Origin: JAFDZO01 sp044226845
GTDB taxonomy: Bacteria > Bacteroidota > Ignavibacteria > Tepidaquicellales > Tepidaquicellaceae
Direction of reading: 5' to 3'
NCBI GenBank assembly: GCA_044226845.1
Contig: JBGAGG010000010.1
Span: forward strand, 1 to 64,000
DNA: 64,000 nucleotides
Part shown: piece after piece, positions 31,793-39,234 of the stretch
How the letters are laid out: every line of letters begins with the position of its first letter
Position numbering within the stretch: position 1 is the stretch's first letter
Notes under the pieces: generated by a model
Told to the model about the DNA's origin: nothing
Database searches by the model: none
Seen by the model: the letters and a program-made list of their open reading frames with translations, nothing else
Program-made: the position numbers and the translations under genes

Positions 31793-31935
31793 ACGGAAAA
31801 AAGTCGGATTCTTAAACACTGATAAATATGATTATTATGATTTCACAGATAGTCGCAAAAAAGTCACATTTTGATTTTCTGTTAATTGCTAATTGGTAAT
31901 TGTTAATTGCAAAAAGTCGGATTTTGGTCGGGTTT
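31793..31935 (+). repeat. Imperfect direct repeat, copy B
   Basis: It shows the same order of blocks as copy A (31316-31443): GTCGGATTCTTAAACACTGA, GATAGTCGCAAAAAAGTCAC, a TTAATT-rich spacer, then AAAGTCGGATTTTGGTCGGG. The main difference is a small insertion after CACTGAT. Confidence 0.75.
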
Positions 31936-31946
31936 CTCTCACTGTC

Positions 31947-31966
31947 ATTCCCGCGCAGGCGGGAAT
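31947..31966. repeat. ATTCCCGC palindrome (dRS3-like)
   Basis: ATTCCCGC, a GCAG loop and GCGGGAAT form an 8-bp stem within GTCATTCCCGC...GGGAATCCA. The same core is known as dRS3 in Neisseria and occurs in many other bacteria. It is a widespread intergenic palindrome and no evidence of neisserial origin. Confidence 0.75.
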
Positions 31967-32006
31967 CCAATCATTTGTAATAAGTCGGGTTTATTTCCAA
32001 TAATTA

Positions 32007-32026
32007 CCACGGCTTTAAATCCGTGG
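32007..32026. repeat. CCACGG hairpin repeat
   Basis: CCACGG and CCGTGG pair around CTTTAAAT. It belongs to the same family as 763-782 and 32108-32127 but with a shorter stem. Confidence 0.6.
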
Positions 32027-32107
32027 AATAAATGAACACACAAAAAATTCTGCCCTTTAGGGTAACTGGTATTTGGATAAAGCCAACAACTTTTCAGCTT
32101 TCATCAT

Positions 32108-32127
32108 CCACGACTTAAAAGTCGTGG
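32108..32127. repeat. REP-like hairpin, CCACGACT-TAAA-AGTCGTGG
   Basis: An 8-bp stem closes a TAAA loop and is followed by CAATTAATT, as in the copy at 763-782 about 31 kb away. The loop and tail are identical while the stem bases covary, which is what a conserved hairpin would show. Confidence 0.7.
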
Positions 32128-32223
32128 CAATTAATTCATCACTTCTTCCGTATGATGAATTTTTGACGGATTCTTCAAATACAGTTTATTTTTCACTATT
32201 TCACCTATCACCAAATTACTATT

Positions 32224-32248
32224 TGTAAATAGTCGGGTTTTGGTCGTA
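32224..32248 (+). repeat. AGTCGGG/GGTCG repeat downstream of a membrane-protein gene
   Basis: ATAGTCGGGTTTTGGTCGTA resembles the 30930 and 31914 copies. It ends 27 bases before the stop of the 32276-32851 gene. Confidence 0.6.
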
Positions 32249-32275
32249 TTATTATGTAAAGTTGAGCTTTTCAAA

Positions 32276-32851
32276 TCATTTTAACGAATTATAAATCCAA
32301 AGACTGATATAAAAAAGAACTATTATTGCGCCAGCGCCAAAAAATATTCTTAATTTTTTTAACCCGGTTACTGCATCATGTTCATAATTCTTTCCCCACA
32401 TTAGCTTCAATAAAAAATGCCCCAGATGTACTGAACTAAAATAAAACAGGGGCAAAATAAACAGAAAAGACACGACATAATACCATTTGAATTGAAGGAA
32501 GCTAAAAACTACATCAACACCATTATTTACAATGAAAAATATAAGAAAAATTGTAAAAAAAAGTACCCATCCGAAAATACTTTTGAATATTCTATTCTTC
32601 CAAAATTTATTCCCGTTAATTTGTTCGTTATTTTCTTCTTCTTCTTCAATTCTGTCTGCTTCTTTTTCGTCCTTCTCTTCAAATTTTCGCGCATAAACCG
32701 CAAATAAAGCAAAGCACACTCCAAAAATAATCATAGATACAAAATATTTTGTCTTATTTTTTTCTGCGCCATCTTTATAGATCATATAACAGATTCCGAA
32801 TAATAGGAATAAAATCGTAGATATGGTAACCCTTACAAATTTTCTTTTCAT
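32276..32851 (-). CDS. Multi-span membrane protein with charged central loop
   Basis: The 191-residue protein has two N-terminal spans (about residues 8-26 and 36-54), a very charged loop (KFEEKDEKEADRIEEEEENN) and three further spans (about 91-112, 123-145 and 168-187). A conserved-looking FYFSSVHLGHFLLKLMWG segment sits before the last span. No family is recognised. It is the third minus-strand membrane-protein gene in this repeat-rich stretch and is separated from the RAYT gene by degenerate REP sequence. Function is unknown. Confidence 0.65.
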   Translation of the reverse strand: MKRKFVRVTISTILFLLFGICYMIYKDGAEKNKTKYFVSMIIFGVCFALFAVYARKFEEKDEKEADRIEEEEENNEQINGNKFWKNRIFKSIFGWVLFFTIFLIFFIVNNGVDVVFSFLQFKWYYVVSFLFILPLFYFSSVHLGHFLLKLMWGKNYEHDAVTGLKKLRIFFGAGAIIVLFYISLWIYNSLK

Positions 32852-32988
32852 AATTTTAGCATTACATATATAAATTTTTCAATTACTTCCTTTCTCCCCA
32901 ACATAGTCGTTTGGAAGGTTACTCAAAATAAATTGCCAACGAGGATGTTAGGAATTAGAAGTGGGGATATAACTTTCCTTTTTTACCT

Positions 32989-33014
32989 CCTTCCCAACGT
33001 CCTCGTTGGGAAGG
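32989..33014. repeat. REP hairpin, left border of the RAYT gene
   Basis: CCTTCCCAACG, loop TCCT and CGTTGGGAAGG form an 11-bp perfect stem. It abuts the RAYT stop codon at 33015. The exact inverted copy lies at 33594-33619, and a degenerate copy is at 32934-32953. Confidence 0.85.
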
Positions 33015-33548
33015 TCATATAATTCTTTCTAAAGGAATTAAAGATTGCTCTCCTGTTTCATAAAATAATGCCGATGAATATTTCCAAACTGAAGGTTTAA
33101 CACAAAAATTACTTCTTACTGCATTTGAATGAATATACTCAATCTTTTGCTTCAACACTTCATTATTTATCATTTCTTTCGGATGGAATCCTTCCTGCCA
33201 TATTTGATGCGTCCTGCCCTCTTTATATTCTTTTTTATTCTCTTTAAAGCGAATTAACAGGTCAGTTTTATTTTCATTTTCCAGTTCATTTATAATTTTT
33301 TTTGCTGTATAACTTTTGATTAACCTGACTGTCTCTGTTAAATTTTCTGATTTACAAATCAAATGAAAATGATTTTTCATTATTACATAAGCATATACAG
33401 TAAGAGAATTTTTTGATATATAAAAGTTAATTGCTTCGATTAGAATATTAAAATATTTTTCTGAGGTAAAAATTTCAATCCAGTCTATGATTGTGGAGGT
33501 GATGAAATACACTGCATTAGGATTATGTACTTTGTATGCGCTTCTCAT
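33015..33548 (-). CDS. REP-associated tyrosine transposase (RAYT, Y1_Tnp family)
   Basis: The protein is an HUH single-strand DNA nuclease/transposase of the IS200-like Y1 family. The HUH motif is in VIMKNHFHLIC, and the candidate catalytic Tyr is in IKSYTAKKI; the opening MRSAYKVHNPNAVYFITSTI and the ending QKIEYIHSNAVRSNFC are typical of RAYTs. The start is set at ATG 33548, because a longer reading to 33602 would run into the REP hairpin. The gene is bracketed by perfectly inverted REP hairpins (32989-33014 and 33594-33619), its presumed substrates. All key residues are present, so it may be active. Confidence 0.92.
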   Translation of the reverse strand: MRSAYKVHNPNAVYFITSTIIDWIEIFTSEKYFNILIEAINFYISKNSLTVYAYVIMKNHFHLICKSENLTETVRLIKSYTAKKIINELENENKTDLLIRFKENKKEYKEGRTHQIWQEGFHPKEMINNEVLKQKIEYIHSNAVRSNFCVKPSVWKYSSALFYETGEQSLIPLERII

Positions 33549-33593
33549 ATATATGAATATTCTAATACCTGATAAATGTTTCGATACTACAAA

Positions 33594-33619
33594 CCTTCCC
33601 AACGAGGACGTTGGGAAGG
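33594..33619. repeat. REP hairpin, right border of the RAYT gene
   Basis: CCTTCCCAACG, loop AGGA and CGTTGGGAAGG are the exact reverse complement of the 32989-33014 element. It lies 45 bases upstream of the RAYT start. Confidence 0.85.
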
Positions 33620-33679
33620 AGGGTAAAGTTTAATCCGGACGTAGTCCAATTGTGTGTGTTCCTACACACACTGCTTTTC

Positions 33680-33704
33680 TTTACTTTACTTTACTTTACT
33701 TTAC
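33680..33704 (+). repeat. (TTTAC)5 microsatellite
   Basis: Five perfect tandem TTTAC units lie between two hairpins in the region upstream of the RAYT gene. Such a tract is prone to slippage. No gene starts close enough to make it an obvious phase-variation switch. Confidence 0.8.
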
Positions 33705-33716
33705 TTTGTGTACTTT

Positions 33717-33755
33717 CCGGAGAGTTTACGGGAGTTAATTCTCCGCAAACTCCGG
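33717..33755. repeat. Stem-loop with CCGGAG/CTCCGG base
   Basis: CCGGAG pairs with CTCCGG, then TTT with AAA across a small bulge, and an inner GGAG/CTCC pairs around TTAATT. It is a structured unit of unknown role with no T-run. Confidence 0.55.
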
Positions 33756-33904
33756 TTTAAGAAACTTTAATAGAATTTTGATTAGATTTTTTACATAAGA
33801 TTTATTTTTGTTAACCACCCCCTCCCCCCTCCTTATTAAGGAAGGGGATTCGGAGATTCACTTTAAAAATAAATAATTATTTATTAAATAAAAAAGGAAT
33901 CGTC

Positions 33905-33922
33905 CCTATTAGTACTAATAGG
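33905..33922. repeat. 18-bp perfect palindrome, CCTATTAGTACTAATAGG
   Basis: The palindrome is followed by TAG. A degenerate copy with the same trailing TAG lies at 568-588. It has no loop, so it is more like a protein-binding or recombination site than an RNA hairpin. Confidence 0.6.
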
Positions 33923-34047
33923 TAGAAAGTTTAAAATGGAAGATTTTTTACTTGACATGATGTGCTGAATAGCGGTGAGCTTAAATGCTTTCGTTATCCC
34001 CCCAAAACTCCCCTTGGTAAGGGGGAGAACATATAAGAGAACTTTCT

Positions 34048-34227
34048 TTACCTCTTAAAGATAAATAGTGCCAGAAAATATATTATTAAAGCTCCGCTCA
34101 ATAAAATAGCTGCAGCTTTTAAAGCAAAAAATTTATCATGCCCTTTCTTCTTGTGAAGATAATTAAAGAAAGGCATATCAATTGCTAAGATTATATCTAA
34201 AATCCGAATTATCAAATTTTTGAACAT
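34048..34227 (-). CDS. Short membrane protein (59 residues)
   Basis: An uninterrupted frame from ATG 34227 to TAA 34048 encodes a basic first half (FFNYLHKKKGHDKFFALK) and one strong membrane span (AAAILLSGALIIYFLALFIF) ending KR. It begins seven bases after the stop of the exported-protein gene at 34235, so the two are probably cotranscribed. No family is recognised. Being short, it is supported only by the hydrophobic pattern, the ATG and the tight spacing. Confidence 0.5.
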   Translation of the reverse strand: MFKNLIIRILDIILAIDMPFFNYLHKKKGHDKFFALKAAAILLSGALIIYFLALFIFKR

Positions 34228-34234
34228 TAATCCT

Positions 34235-34753
34235 TTAATCCCTGCTATATGTTATATCCATTGCAGTTCTGCCGTTGCCTGAAAAGTAATTCAGCTCGAC
34301 ATGAATGCCGGAGCCTTCCCATGCGCGCTCGTTTTGTGTTCTGCCGTAGCCGCTGAAATCATTTTCGTGGACATTGTTTCCATACTTGCCGTTGAAAACT
34401 TTCTTCCAGCTTTCATAAACATCCAGCGCCTTATCATTTTTATTAAGCGAGAATCTTATTTCCTTCAGCTTGCCGCGGTTCAATGAAAATCTTACCGAGT
34501 AAGTATTGCCGTCGATTGAGTAAGACGGAATTCTGTAGCCGCTGCGGTTATTGTTATCGTCGTTATCGTTATCATCGTCGTTGTTATTATCATCGTTATC
34601 GGAGTAAGTATAAGAGGTAATGCCCTTATCTTTGAATGTGCTCATAAGCTCATCACCTGACATGCCGAACTTTGCTTTGGATATAATATCCTCCTGGCAG
34701 AAAGCTGCGCCGGATTCAAAAAACAGAATAATTGCAGCTAAAAGAAATTTCAT
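34235..34753 (-). CDS. Exported protein with Asp/Asn repeat tract
   Basis: A signal peptide (FLLAAIILFFESGAAFCQ) is followed by a short domain (KAKFGMSGDELMSTFKDKGI), a low-complexity run of Asp and Asn (about residues 52-69) and a beta-rich C-terminal half (YSVRFSLNRGKLKEIRFSLN). The beginning and end (FGMS...E, then WxGSGIHVELNYF) resemble small periplasmic domains that follow a similar pattern, but no family is certain. The Asp/Asn run is encoded by slippage-prone GAT/AAC repeats and may vary in length between strains; it could bind calcium. Confidence 0.7.
   Translation of the reverse strand: MKFLLAAIILFFESGAAFCQEDIISKAKFGMSGDELMSTFKDKGITSYTYSDNDDNNNDDDNDNDDNNNRSGYRIPSYSIDGNTYSVRFSLNRGKLKEIRFSLNKNDKALDVYESWKKVFNGKYGNNVHENDFSGYGRTQNERAWEGSGIHVELNYFSGNGRTAMDITYSRD
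34548..34601 (-). repeat. Coding microsatellite of GAT/AAC triplets
   Basis: Tandem GATAAC/GACGAT-type units encode the Asp/Asn tract of the exported protein. Changes in multiples of three would alter length without breaking the frame. Confidence 0.7.
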
Positions 34754-34860
34754 AGTAAGTAGTGTTTAATTTGATTTGTAAAATATTAGAAAAATTGAGT
34801 TGATGCGATAAACGTATATTTGTAAAATCGCTGTGGGATATGATGTTTTAATATAACAAT

Positions 34861-35124
34861 TTAATAGAATAAATACGTTATCAAAAACACTAAAGCCCAG
34901 AACGCTATAAAATTTCCGAACCAAATTGAATACTTCATTAGTTTCGAGCGGGGTTTTACTTGTATATTAGCAGGGGCAGAGCCGGTATTATTTTGCTCTG
35001 CCTTCATTTTTATGCGGTTTTCAATAAGCCGGTTTGCAAGCCATACGATAAATATAGATATTCCGCCAATGATTATAAATTCGGAGTTATGAATTTTGAA
35101 CCGCGCAATTAAGATCTGAAACAT
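34861..35124 (-). CDS. Small two-span membrane protein
   Basis: The 87-residue protein has two membrane spans (about residues 16-32 and 66-86) joined by a basic, polar loop (ENRIKMKAEQNNTGSAPAN), with the second span reaching the C-terminus. The N-terminal RFKIHNSEFIIIGG is encoded by an AATTATAAATTCGGAGTTATGAATT-like stretch, similar to the intergenic AATTCGTAATTC units, which suggests the first codons derive from repeat DNA; MKAEQ or another internal start is not convincing. No family is recognised. Confidence 0.5.
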   Translation of the reverse strand: MFQILIARFKIHNSEFIIIGGISIFIVWLANRLIENRIKMKAEQNNTGSAPANIQVKPRSKLMKYSIWFGNFIAFWALVFLITYLFY

Positions 35125-35425
35125 TTTACCTGAGCCGGGATTTAATTTTTGTTAATATAGGAAAAAGAAAATACTTGTTGTAGGATGAACTCTATATTTT
35201 TTTACTGAGTTGTACGGGAATAATTATTTGTTATCAAATTGTTACCGCTAAATTTTTCTCTGAAAATTACAATATTTTTTAATTAGTTTGTGCACGGGGG
35301 TGGTACAACATATCGTTTAAATATAGGGCTTTTAAAAGGTTAGCTATGCCTTTTACTCTCCCCGGCTATGCCCTATTGCCGCCTCCAAGCGAAAAGTATT
35401 TGTTAGTATTTGTAATAAATAATAA
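35125..35425. other. Leader and intergenic region before the kinase pair
   Basis: No gene is supported over 301 bases. The only structure seen is the nested hairpin at 35322-35376, close to the kinase start. The rest is AT-rich. Confidence 0.5.
35322..35376 (+). promoter_or_regulatory. Structured leader upstream of the first TPR kinase
   Basis: ATAGGGC (35323-35329) pairs with GCCCTAT (35370-35376), and inside it AAAAGG (35334-35339) pairs with CCTTTT (35349-35354). It lies about 50 bases before ATG 35426. It could be a leader structure or a weak attenuator; no known riboswitch is recognised. Confidence 0.4.
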
Positions 35426-37309
35426 ATGAAAGAATTAAATATCCCTGCTTCCGGAGGGACTGTCGATAATTCTTACGGCGACAGTCTTGATAAAATAATT
35501 GAAGGGATTGCTCAGGCCGAAAGAATGAAGCGCACTGATTTTCTCGGGGCAATTTCACGTTTTGAAACATTGCTTGAACGTATCAACAAGCTTGACTACG
35601 ATAAGCATGAACAGTTATATAAATTCAATTATACGACTATAGTTACCCATCTGGCTAATATCTATTACTATTCTTCTAAATATAAAAAAGCATTGTACTA
35701 TACCGGGCTTCTTGAAAAGGCATCGGAGTTTTACAACGATAAAAAGCTGAAGGCGAACTCATTGCTGCAGTTCGGGAATATACATTCTGACCTGGGCGAG
35801 TTTCCCGAGGCTATGAGATACTCCACTGCTGCTCTTGAAATTTTTAAAGAGCTTGATGATAAGGAAGGAATGGGAAGCACGAATAACAATATCGGCAATG
35901 TTTTTTTATTTCAAAATAACTATGATGAGGCATTTCCGCATTATGAAAAAGCTCTGTATTACTTTAATCAGGTCGACCAGAAGATGAATAAATCGAACGT
36001 GCTGCAAAACATGGCATCGATACATATTAATAAAGAAGAATATCCCAAGGCATTAAAAAGACTTGCAGAGGCTGAGGAGCTGAAGGAAGAAATAAACGAT
36101 TCGTTCGGAGTAGCTGTATGCAAATTTTTAACGGGCGATATTCATCTGGATGCAAAGGAATTTGATGAAGCAATAAAATATTACAGTGAAGCGCTGGAAA
36201 TACAGACAAGGCTTGATGATAAGAACGGCATATTGTACTCTAACATGCATCTGGGTAAAACTTATGTTGATAAATTTTTGACGGAAGCGCATAAGGATAA
36301 GGCGCTGCTTGCAAAGGCAGAGAAGTATTATCTTGAGTCGCTGTTTACAGCGCAGAGTGTGAATTCGAAATATACGCTTTCGCTTATATACACAAATCTC
36401 TCGAGCTTCTATGAAATTAACGGTAATATAGAAAAAGCATACGAGTATCATAAGCTGATGCATGCAATAGAAAAGGAAATGTTCAATGAGAAAGTATCGG
36501 AAGATATAATAAAGCTTGAAAAGGAATTGCAGGTAAAGGAAGCAAAACACACTGCTGAAATAAATCAGCTGAGAAATGTAGAGCTTGCCGAAACGGTTAA
36601 AAAGCTGGAAGAGATAGTAAAGCAAAAGAATGAATTCTTCGGTATAGTAGTACACGATTTAAAAAATCCTATAGGAAATATAAAACTGCTGGCTGAATTT
36701 TTGATTGATGAAGGAAATTATTCAAAGGCGGAGATAACTGAGTTTAAGAGGTACATAGTTGAATCGGCTGATACATCACTTGCGCTTGTAACGCAGCTGC
36801 TGGATTATGCCGCTATCGAGCAGGGCAAGATAACTCTGAATATACATGATTTCGATATCAGCTCGGAGACAGAGCGTATAATCCGCCTGTACAAACTGAA
36901 GACGATGCAGAAAGGGATTGAAGTAAAATATGAAAATGAATTAGAGAATAATATAGTTAAGACAGACCGGAATGCCATTGTACAGATAATAGATAATCTT
37001 TTTTCAAATGCGATAAAGTTTTCGCCTGAAAAGAAAAATATTTATATAAGACTATCGAATGAACTTACTGATGATTATAAACTTCTTAAGATAGAAATAA
37101 AGGACGAAGGACCGGGTTTCAGCAATGAAGACAGAAAAAAACTATTTAAACAATTTTCAAAACTAAGCGCAAGGCCTACAGGCGGAGAACATTCATCGGG
37201 ACTGGGACTATCAATTGTAAAAAAGCTGGTAGACTCCCTAAAAGGAACAATTGAATGTGAAAGCGAAAAAGGCAAAGGCGCAAATATGATAGTAAGGGTA
37301 CCGCTATAA
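35426..37309 (+). CDS. Soluble TPR histidine kinase (copy 1)
   Basis: The protein has no signal peptide or membrane span. Residues about 50-360 are tetratricopeptide repeats (for example ALYYTGLLEKASEFYNDKK and SNVLQNMASIHINKEEYPKA), followed by a coiled coil (EKELQVKEAKHTAEINQLRN). The kinase core has the H-box FFGIVVHDLKNPIGNIK with phospho-acceptor His410, the N-box NLFSNAIKFSP and G-boxes DEGPGFS and GLGLSIVKKLV. It should be a cytosolic sensor whose TPRs bind a peptide or protein. No response regulator lies nearby. A paralog follows at 37405. Confidence 0.93.
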   Translation: MKELNIPASGGTVDNSYGDSLDKIIEGIAQAERMKRTDFLGAISRFETLLERINKLDYDKHEQLYKFNYTTIVTHLANIYYYSSKYKKALYYTGLLEKASEFYNDKKLKANSLLQFGNIHSDLGEFPEAMRYSTAALEIFKELDDKEGMGSTNNNIGNVFLFQNNYDEAFPHYEKALYYFNQVDQKMNKSNVLQNMASIHINKEEYPKALKRLAEAEELKEEINDSFGVAVCKFLTGDIHLDAKEFDEAIKYYSEALEIQTRLDDKNGILYSNMHLGKTYVDKFLTEAHKDKALLAKAEKYYLESLFTAQSVNSKYTLSLIYTNLSSFYEINGNIEKAYEYHKLMHAIEKEMFNEKVSEDIIKLEKELQVKEAKHTAEINQLRNVELAETVKKLEEIVKQKNEFFGIVVHDLKNPIGNIKLLAEFLIDEGNYSKAEITEFKRYIVESADTSLALVTQLLDYAAIEQGKITLNIHDFDISSETERIIRLYKLKTMQKGIEVKYENELENNIVKTDRNAIVQIIDNLFSNAIKFSPEKKNIYIRLSNELTDDYKLLKIEIKDEGPGFSNEDRKKLFKQFSKLSARPTGGEHSSGLGLSIVKKLVDSLKGTIECESEKGKGANMIVRVPL

Positions 37310-37404
37310 ATTAATTTGTAAAGTGTAAAAGGTAATTAGTATTCCTGGCAGTAAAATAACCCCAAAATATTTTACTAAAAAATTCTTTTGGCAAAGAATT
37401 AATT

Positions 37405-39234
37405 ATGATCTTAAATACCGATTCACATTCTGATATTCTGGTATACATCAGAACTCTTTGTAAAAAAATACAATCTTTTCAGACAGGAAATTTCGAAGAG
37501 TCGAAAAAGCTGTTTGAAAACACCTTAATGCAATTAGCAAAGCCGGGTGAAAAAAATCTTAAAGCTGAAAAAGATTCCTCCCATTATTTAAGAAAGCTGG
37601 CGCTGGCGCACTTTCGCACGGTTAATTATAACGAAGCCGGGTATTACACAGAGCTTTTATTTAACTCCCCTGCCGGAAACATATCCAATGAAAATTATAC
37701 TGATACTGACCCGTATATTTCGTCGGCAAGCATTAATTCCATTAAAGAAGCTTTTGAATATAACAAAGATATTTACAAGCTGAGCAAAGGCTTTAACAAT
37801 CTTGATGCCAATGCTATAACTTATAATAATCTCGGGAATATTTTTTTATATAAAAAAAATTATGAAGAGGCATTATGCTATTTTCAAAAAGCAGCGGCAA
37901 TTCTCGGCAATAAAAATCTTAACAGGCTGAAGTCATCCGTACTTCAGAATATCTCAGTAATAAATCTTCATCTCAAAAATTATTCTGCTGCGTTAGAAAA
38001 CCTTAAGCAATCAATTGAGCTGAAAAAGTTCTTCGATGACCTTCACGGCATTGCATTCTGTACATACTTAACAGGTAAAATTTATTTCGAAAGCGGAAAT
38101 TATGATGACGCGATAAAAAGTCTGCATAAGGCGATTAAAATCCTTACACATATTGATGATAAGACGGGCTTAGCTGCCTGCAATGTTTTGCTTGCGCGAA
38201 TATTTATAAATAATGAGAATAACAAAAGCTTTAAAGAAGCAAAAAGATGTTTAAGAAACGCAGAGAGTTTACTCGAAGCTGACGGCTCAGATGAAAGCCT
38301 TTTATTATTTATATATAAGATATTTTTAAACCTGTATGAAAAGAAAAAGAACTTTGAAAAAGTAAATAAATATCTACTGAAATGCGCTAAAATTGAAAAG
38401 AAAATTCAGGATGAAAATTATTCTTATGCTGTATCGGGATACAGGAAAGATGCGGAAAGATTAACAAATAAAATTAATACTCAGGCTGAAAAACTTTACA
38501 ACACTGAGCTTGCCGAAGTAGAGAAAATTATCAAGGGAAATGAAAAAAAGCAGCAGGAAGTAATCGGCAGCATTATACATGACCTGAAAAATCCTATAGG
38601 AAATATAAAACAGCTTGTGGAATATCTCATTAGCGGTAATGAGCTTAATGATGAAGAAAAAAATGATTTCAAGCTTTTAATACTCGACTCTGCAGAAACC
38701 TCTCTCGGCTTTATCACTAAGCTGCTTGATAATACGGCAATGCAGCAGAATGAAGTAATTCCTAAGTCAGAAACAATAGATATTAATGCAGAGATAATTA
38801 AACTAATTAAGTTTTATAAAGTGCAGGCAGGAAATAAATCGATAGATGTAATTTTTGAAAATAAATTTCCGGAAAAATACATTAATACCGATAAAGATGC
38901 TTTCTTAAATGTCCTCGATAATCTTTTTTCAAATGCAATAAAATTTTCGCCTAAAAATAAAAGCATATACATTACTCTTACAAAGGATAACGGATTTTTG
39001 AAAACGGAAATTAAAGACGAAGGTCCGGGATTCAGCGCTGAGGATAAAGAAAAACTGTTTAAAGAATTTACAAAATTAAGCGCAAGGCCTACGGGCGGAG
39101 AGCATTCATCCGGCCTGGGACTTTCAATTGTAAAAAAATTAGTGGACTCGCTGAAAGGCACAATTGAATGTGAAAGTGAAAGCGAGAAAGGCAAAGGCGC
39201 AAAGATGATCGTGAGAATTCCAATTAACAATTAA
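37405..39234 (+). CDS. Soluble TPR histidine kinase (copy 2)
   Basis: This tandem paralog keeps the same order of TPRs, coiled coil and kinase core. The H-box is SIIHDLKNPIGNIKQLVEYL with His392, the N-box NLFSNAIKFSP, and the G-boxes DEGPGFS and GLGLSIVKKLV. The last 40 residues (KLSARPTGGEHSSGLGLSIV onward) are almost identical to copy 1 apart from a two-residue insertion, whereas the TPR region has diverged strongly. This suggests a shared downstream partner but different input signals. It ends directly in an AATTAAC tandem repeat. No response regulator is seen nearby. Confidence 0.93.
   Translation: MILNTDSHSDILVYIRTLCKKIQSFQTGNFEESKKLFENTLMQLAKPGEKNLKAEKDSSHYLRKLALAHFRTVNYNEAGYYTELLFNSPAGNISNENYTDTDPYISSASINSIKEAFEYNKDIYKLSKGFNNLDANAITYNNLGNIFLYKKNYEEALCYFQKAAAILGNKNLNRLKSSVLQNISVINLHLKNYSAALENLKQSIELKKFFDDLHGIAFCTYLTGKIYFESGNYDDAIKSLHKAIKILTHIDDKTGLAACNVLLARIFINNENNKSFKEAKRCLRNAESLLEADGSDESLLLFIYKIFLNLYEKKKNFEKVNKYLLKCAKIEKKIQDENYSYAVSGYRKDAERLTNKINTQAEKLYNTELAEVEKIIKGNEKKQQEVIGSIIHDLKNPIGNIKQLVEYLISGNELNDEEKNDFKLLILDSAETSLGFITKLLDNTAMQQNEVIPKSETIDINAEIIKLIKFYKVQAGNKSIDVIFENKFPEKYINTDKDAFLNVLDNLFSNAIKFSPKNKSIYITLTKDNGFLKTEIKDEGPGFSAEDKEKLFKEFTKLSARPTGGEHSSGLGLSIVKKLVDSLKGTIECESESEKGKGAKMIVRIPINN

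Larger units (their letters stand above)
31707..32275. other. Repeat-filled intergenic region
   Basis: No gene is supported over 569 bases. It contains direct-repeat copy B (31793-31935), a GTCATTCCCGC-type palindrome (31947-31966), two CCACG-type hairpins (32007-32026 and 32108-32127) and an AGTCGG motif (32224-32248). At least four unrelated repeat families are packed here. Confidence 0.7.
33620..34047. other. Repeat-rich intergenic region upstream of the RAYT gene
   Basis: No gene is supported. It holds a GTGTGTG/CACACAC hairpin (about 33651-33671), five copies of TTTAC, a larger hairpin (33717-33755), C/G-rich palindromes (33820-33852 and 33996-34028) and an 18-bp perfect palindrome (33905-33922). 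Confidence 0.6.

Noticed and set aside
31316..31935. Direct repeats as integron attC sites.
   Set aside because: No integrase gene and no recognisable attC core sites or imperfect palindromic structure were seen.
31947..31966. dRS3-like palindrome as evidence of DNA from Neisseria.
   Set aside because: The same palindrome core occurs in many unrelated bacteria and nothing else here is neisserial.
33549..33602. Longer N-terminus for the RAYT protein.
   Set aside because: The extension runs into the right-hand REP hairpin, whereas ATG 33548 gives the typical RAYT opening (MRSAYKVHNP).
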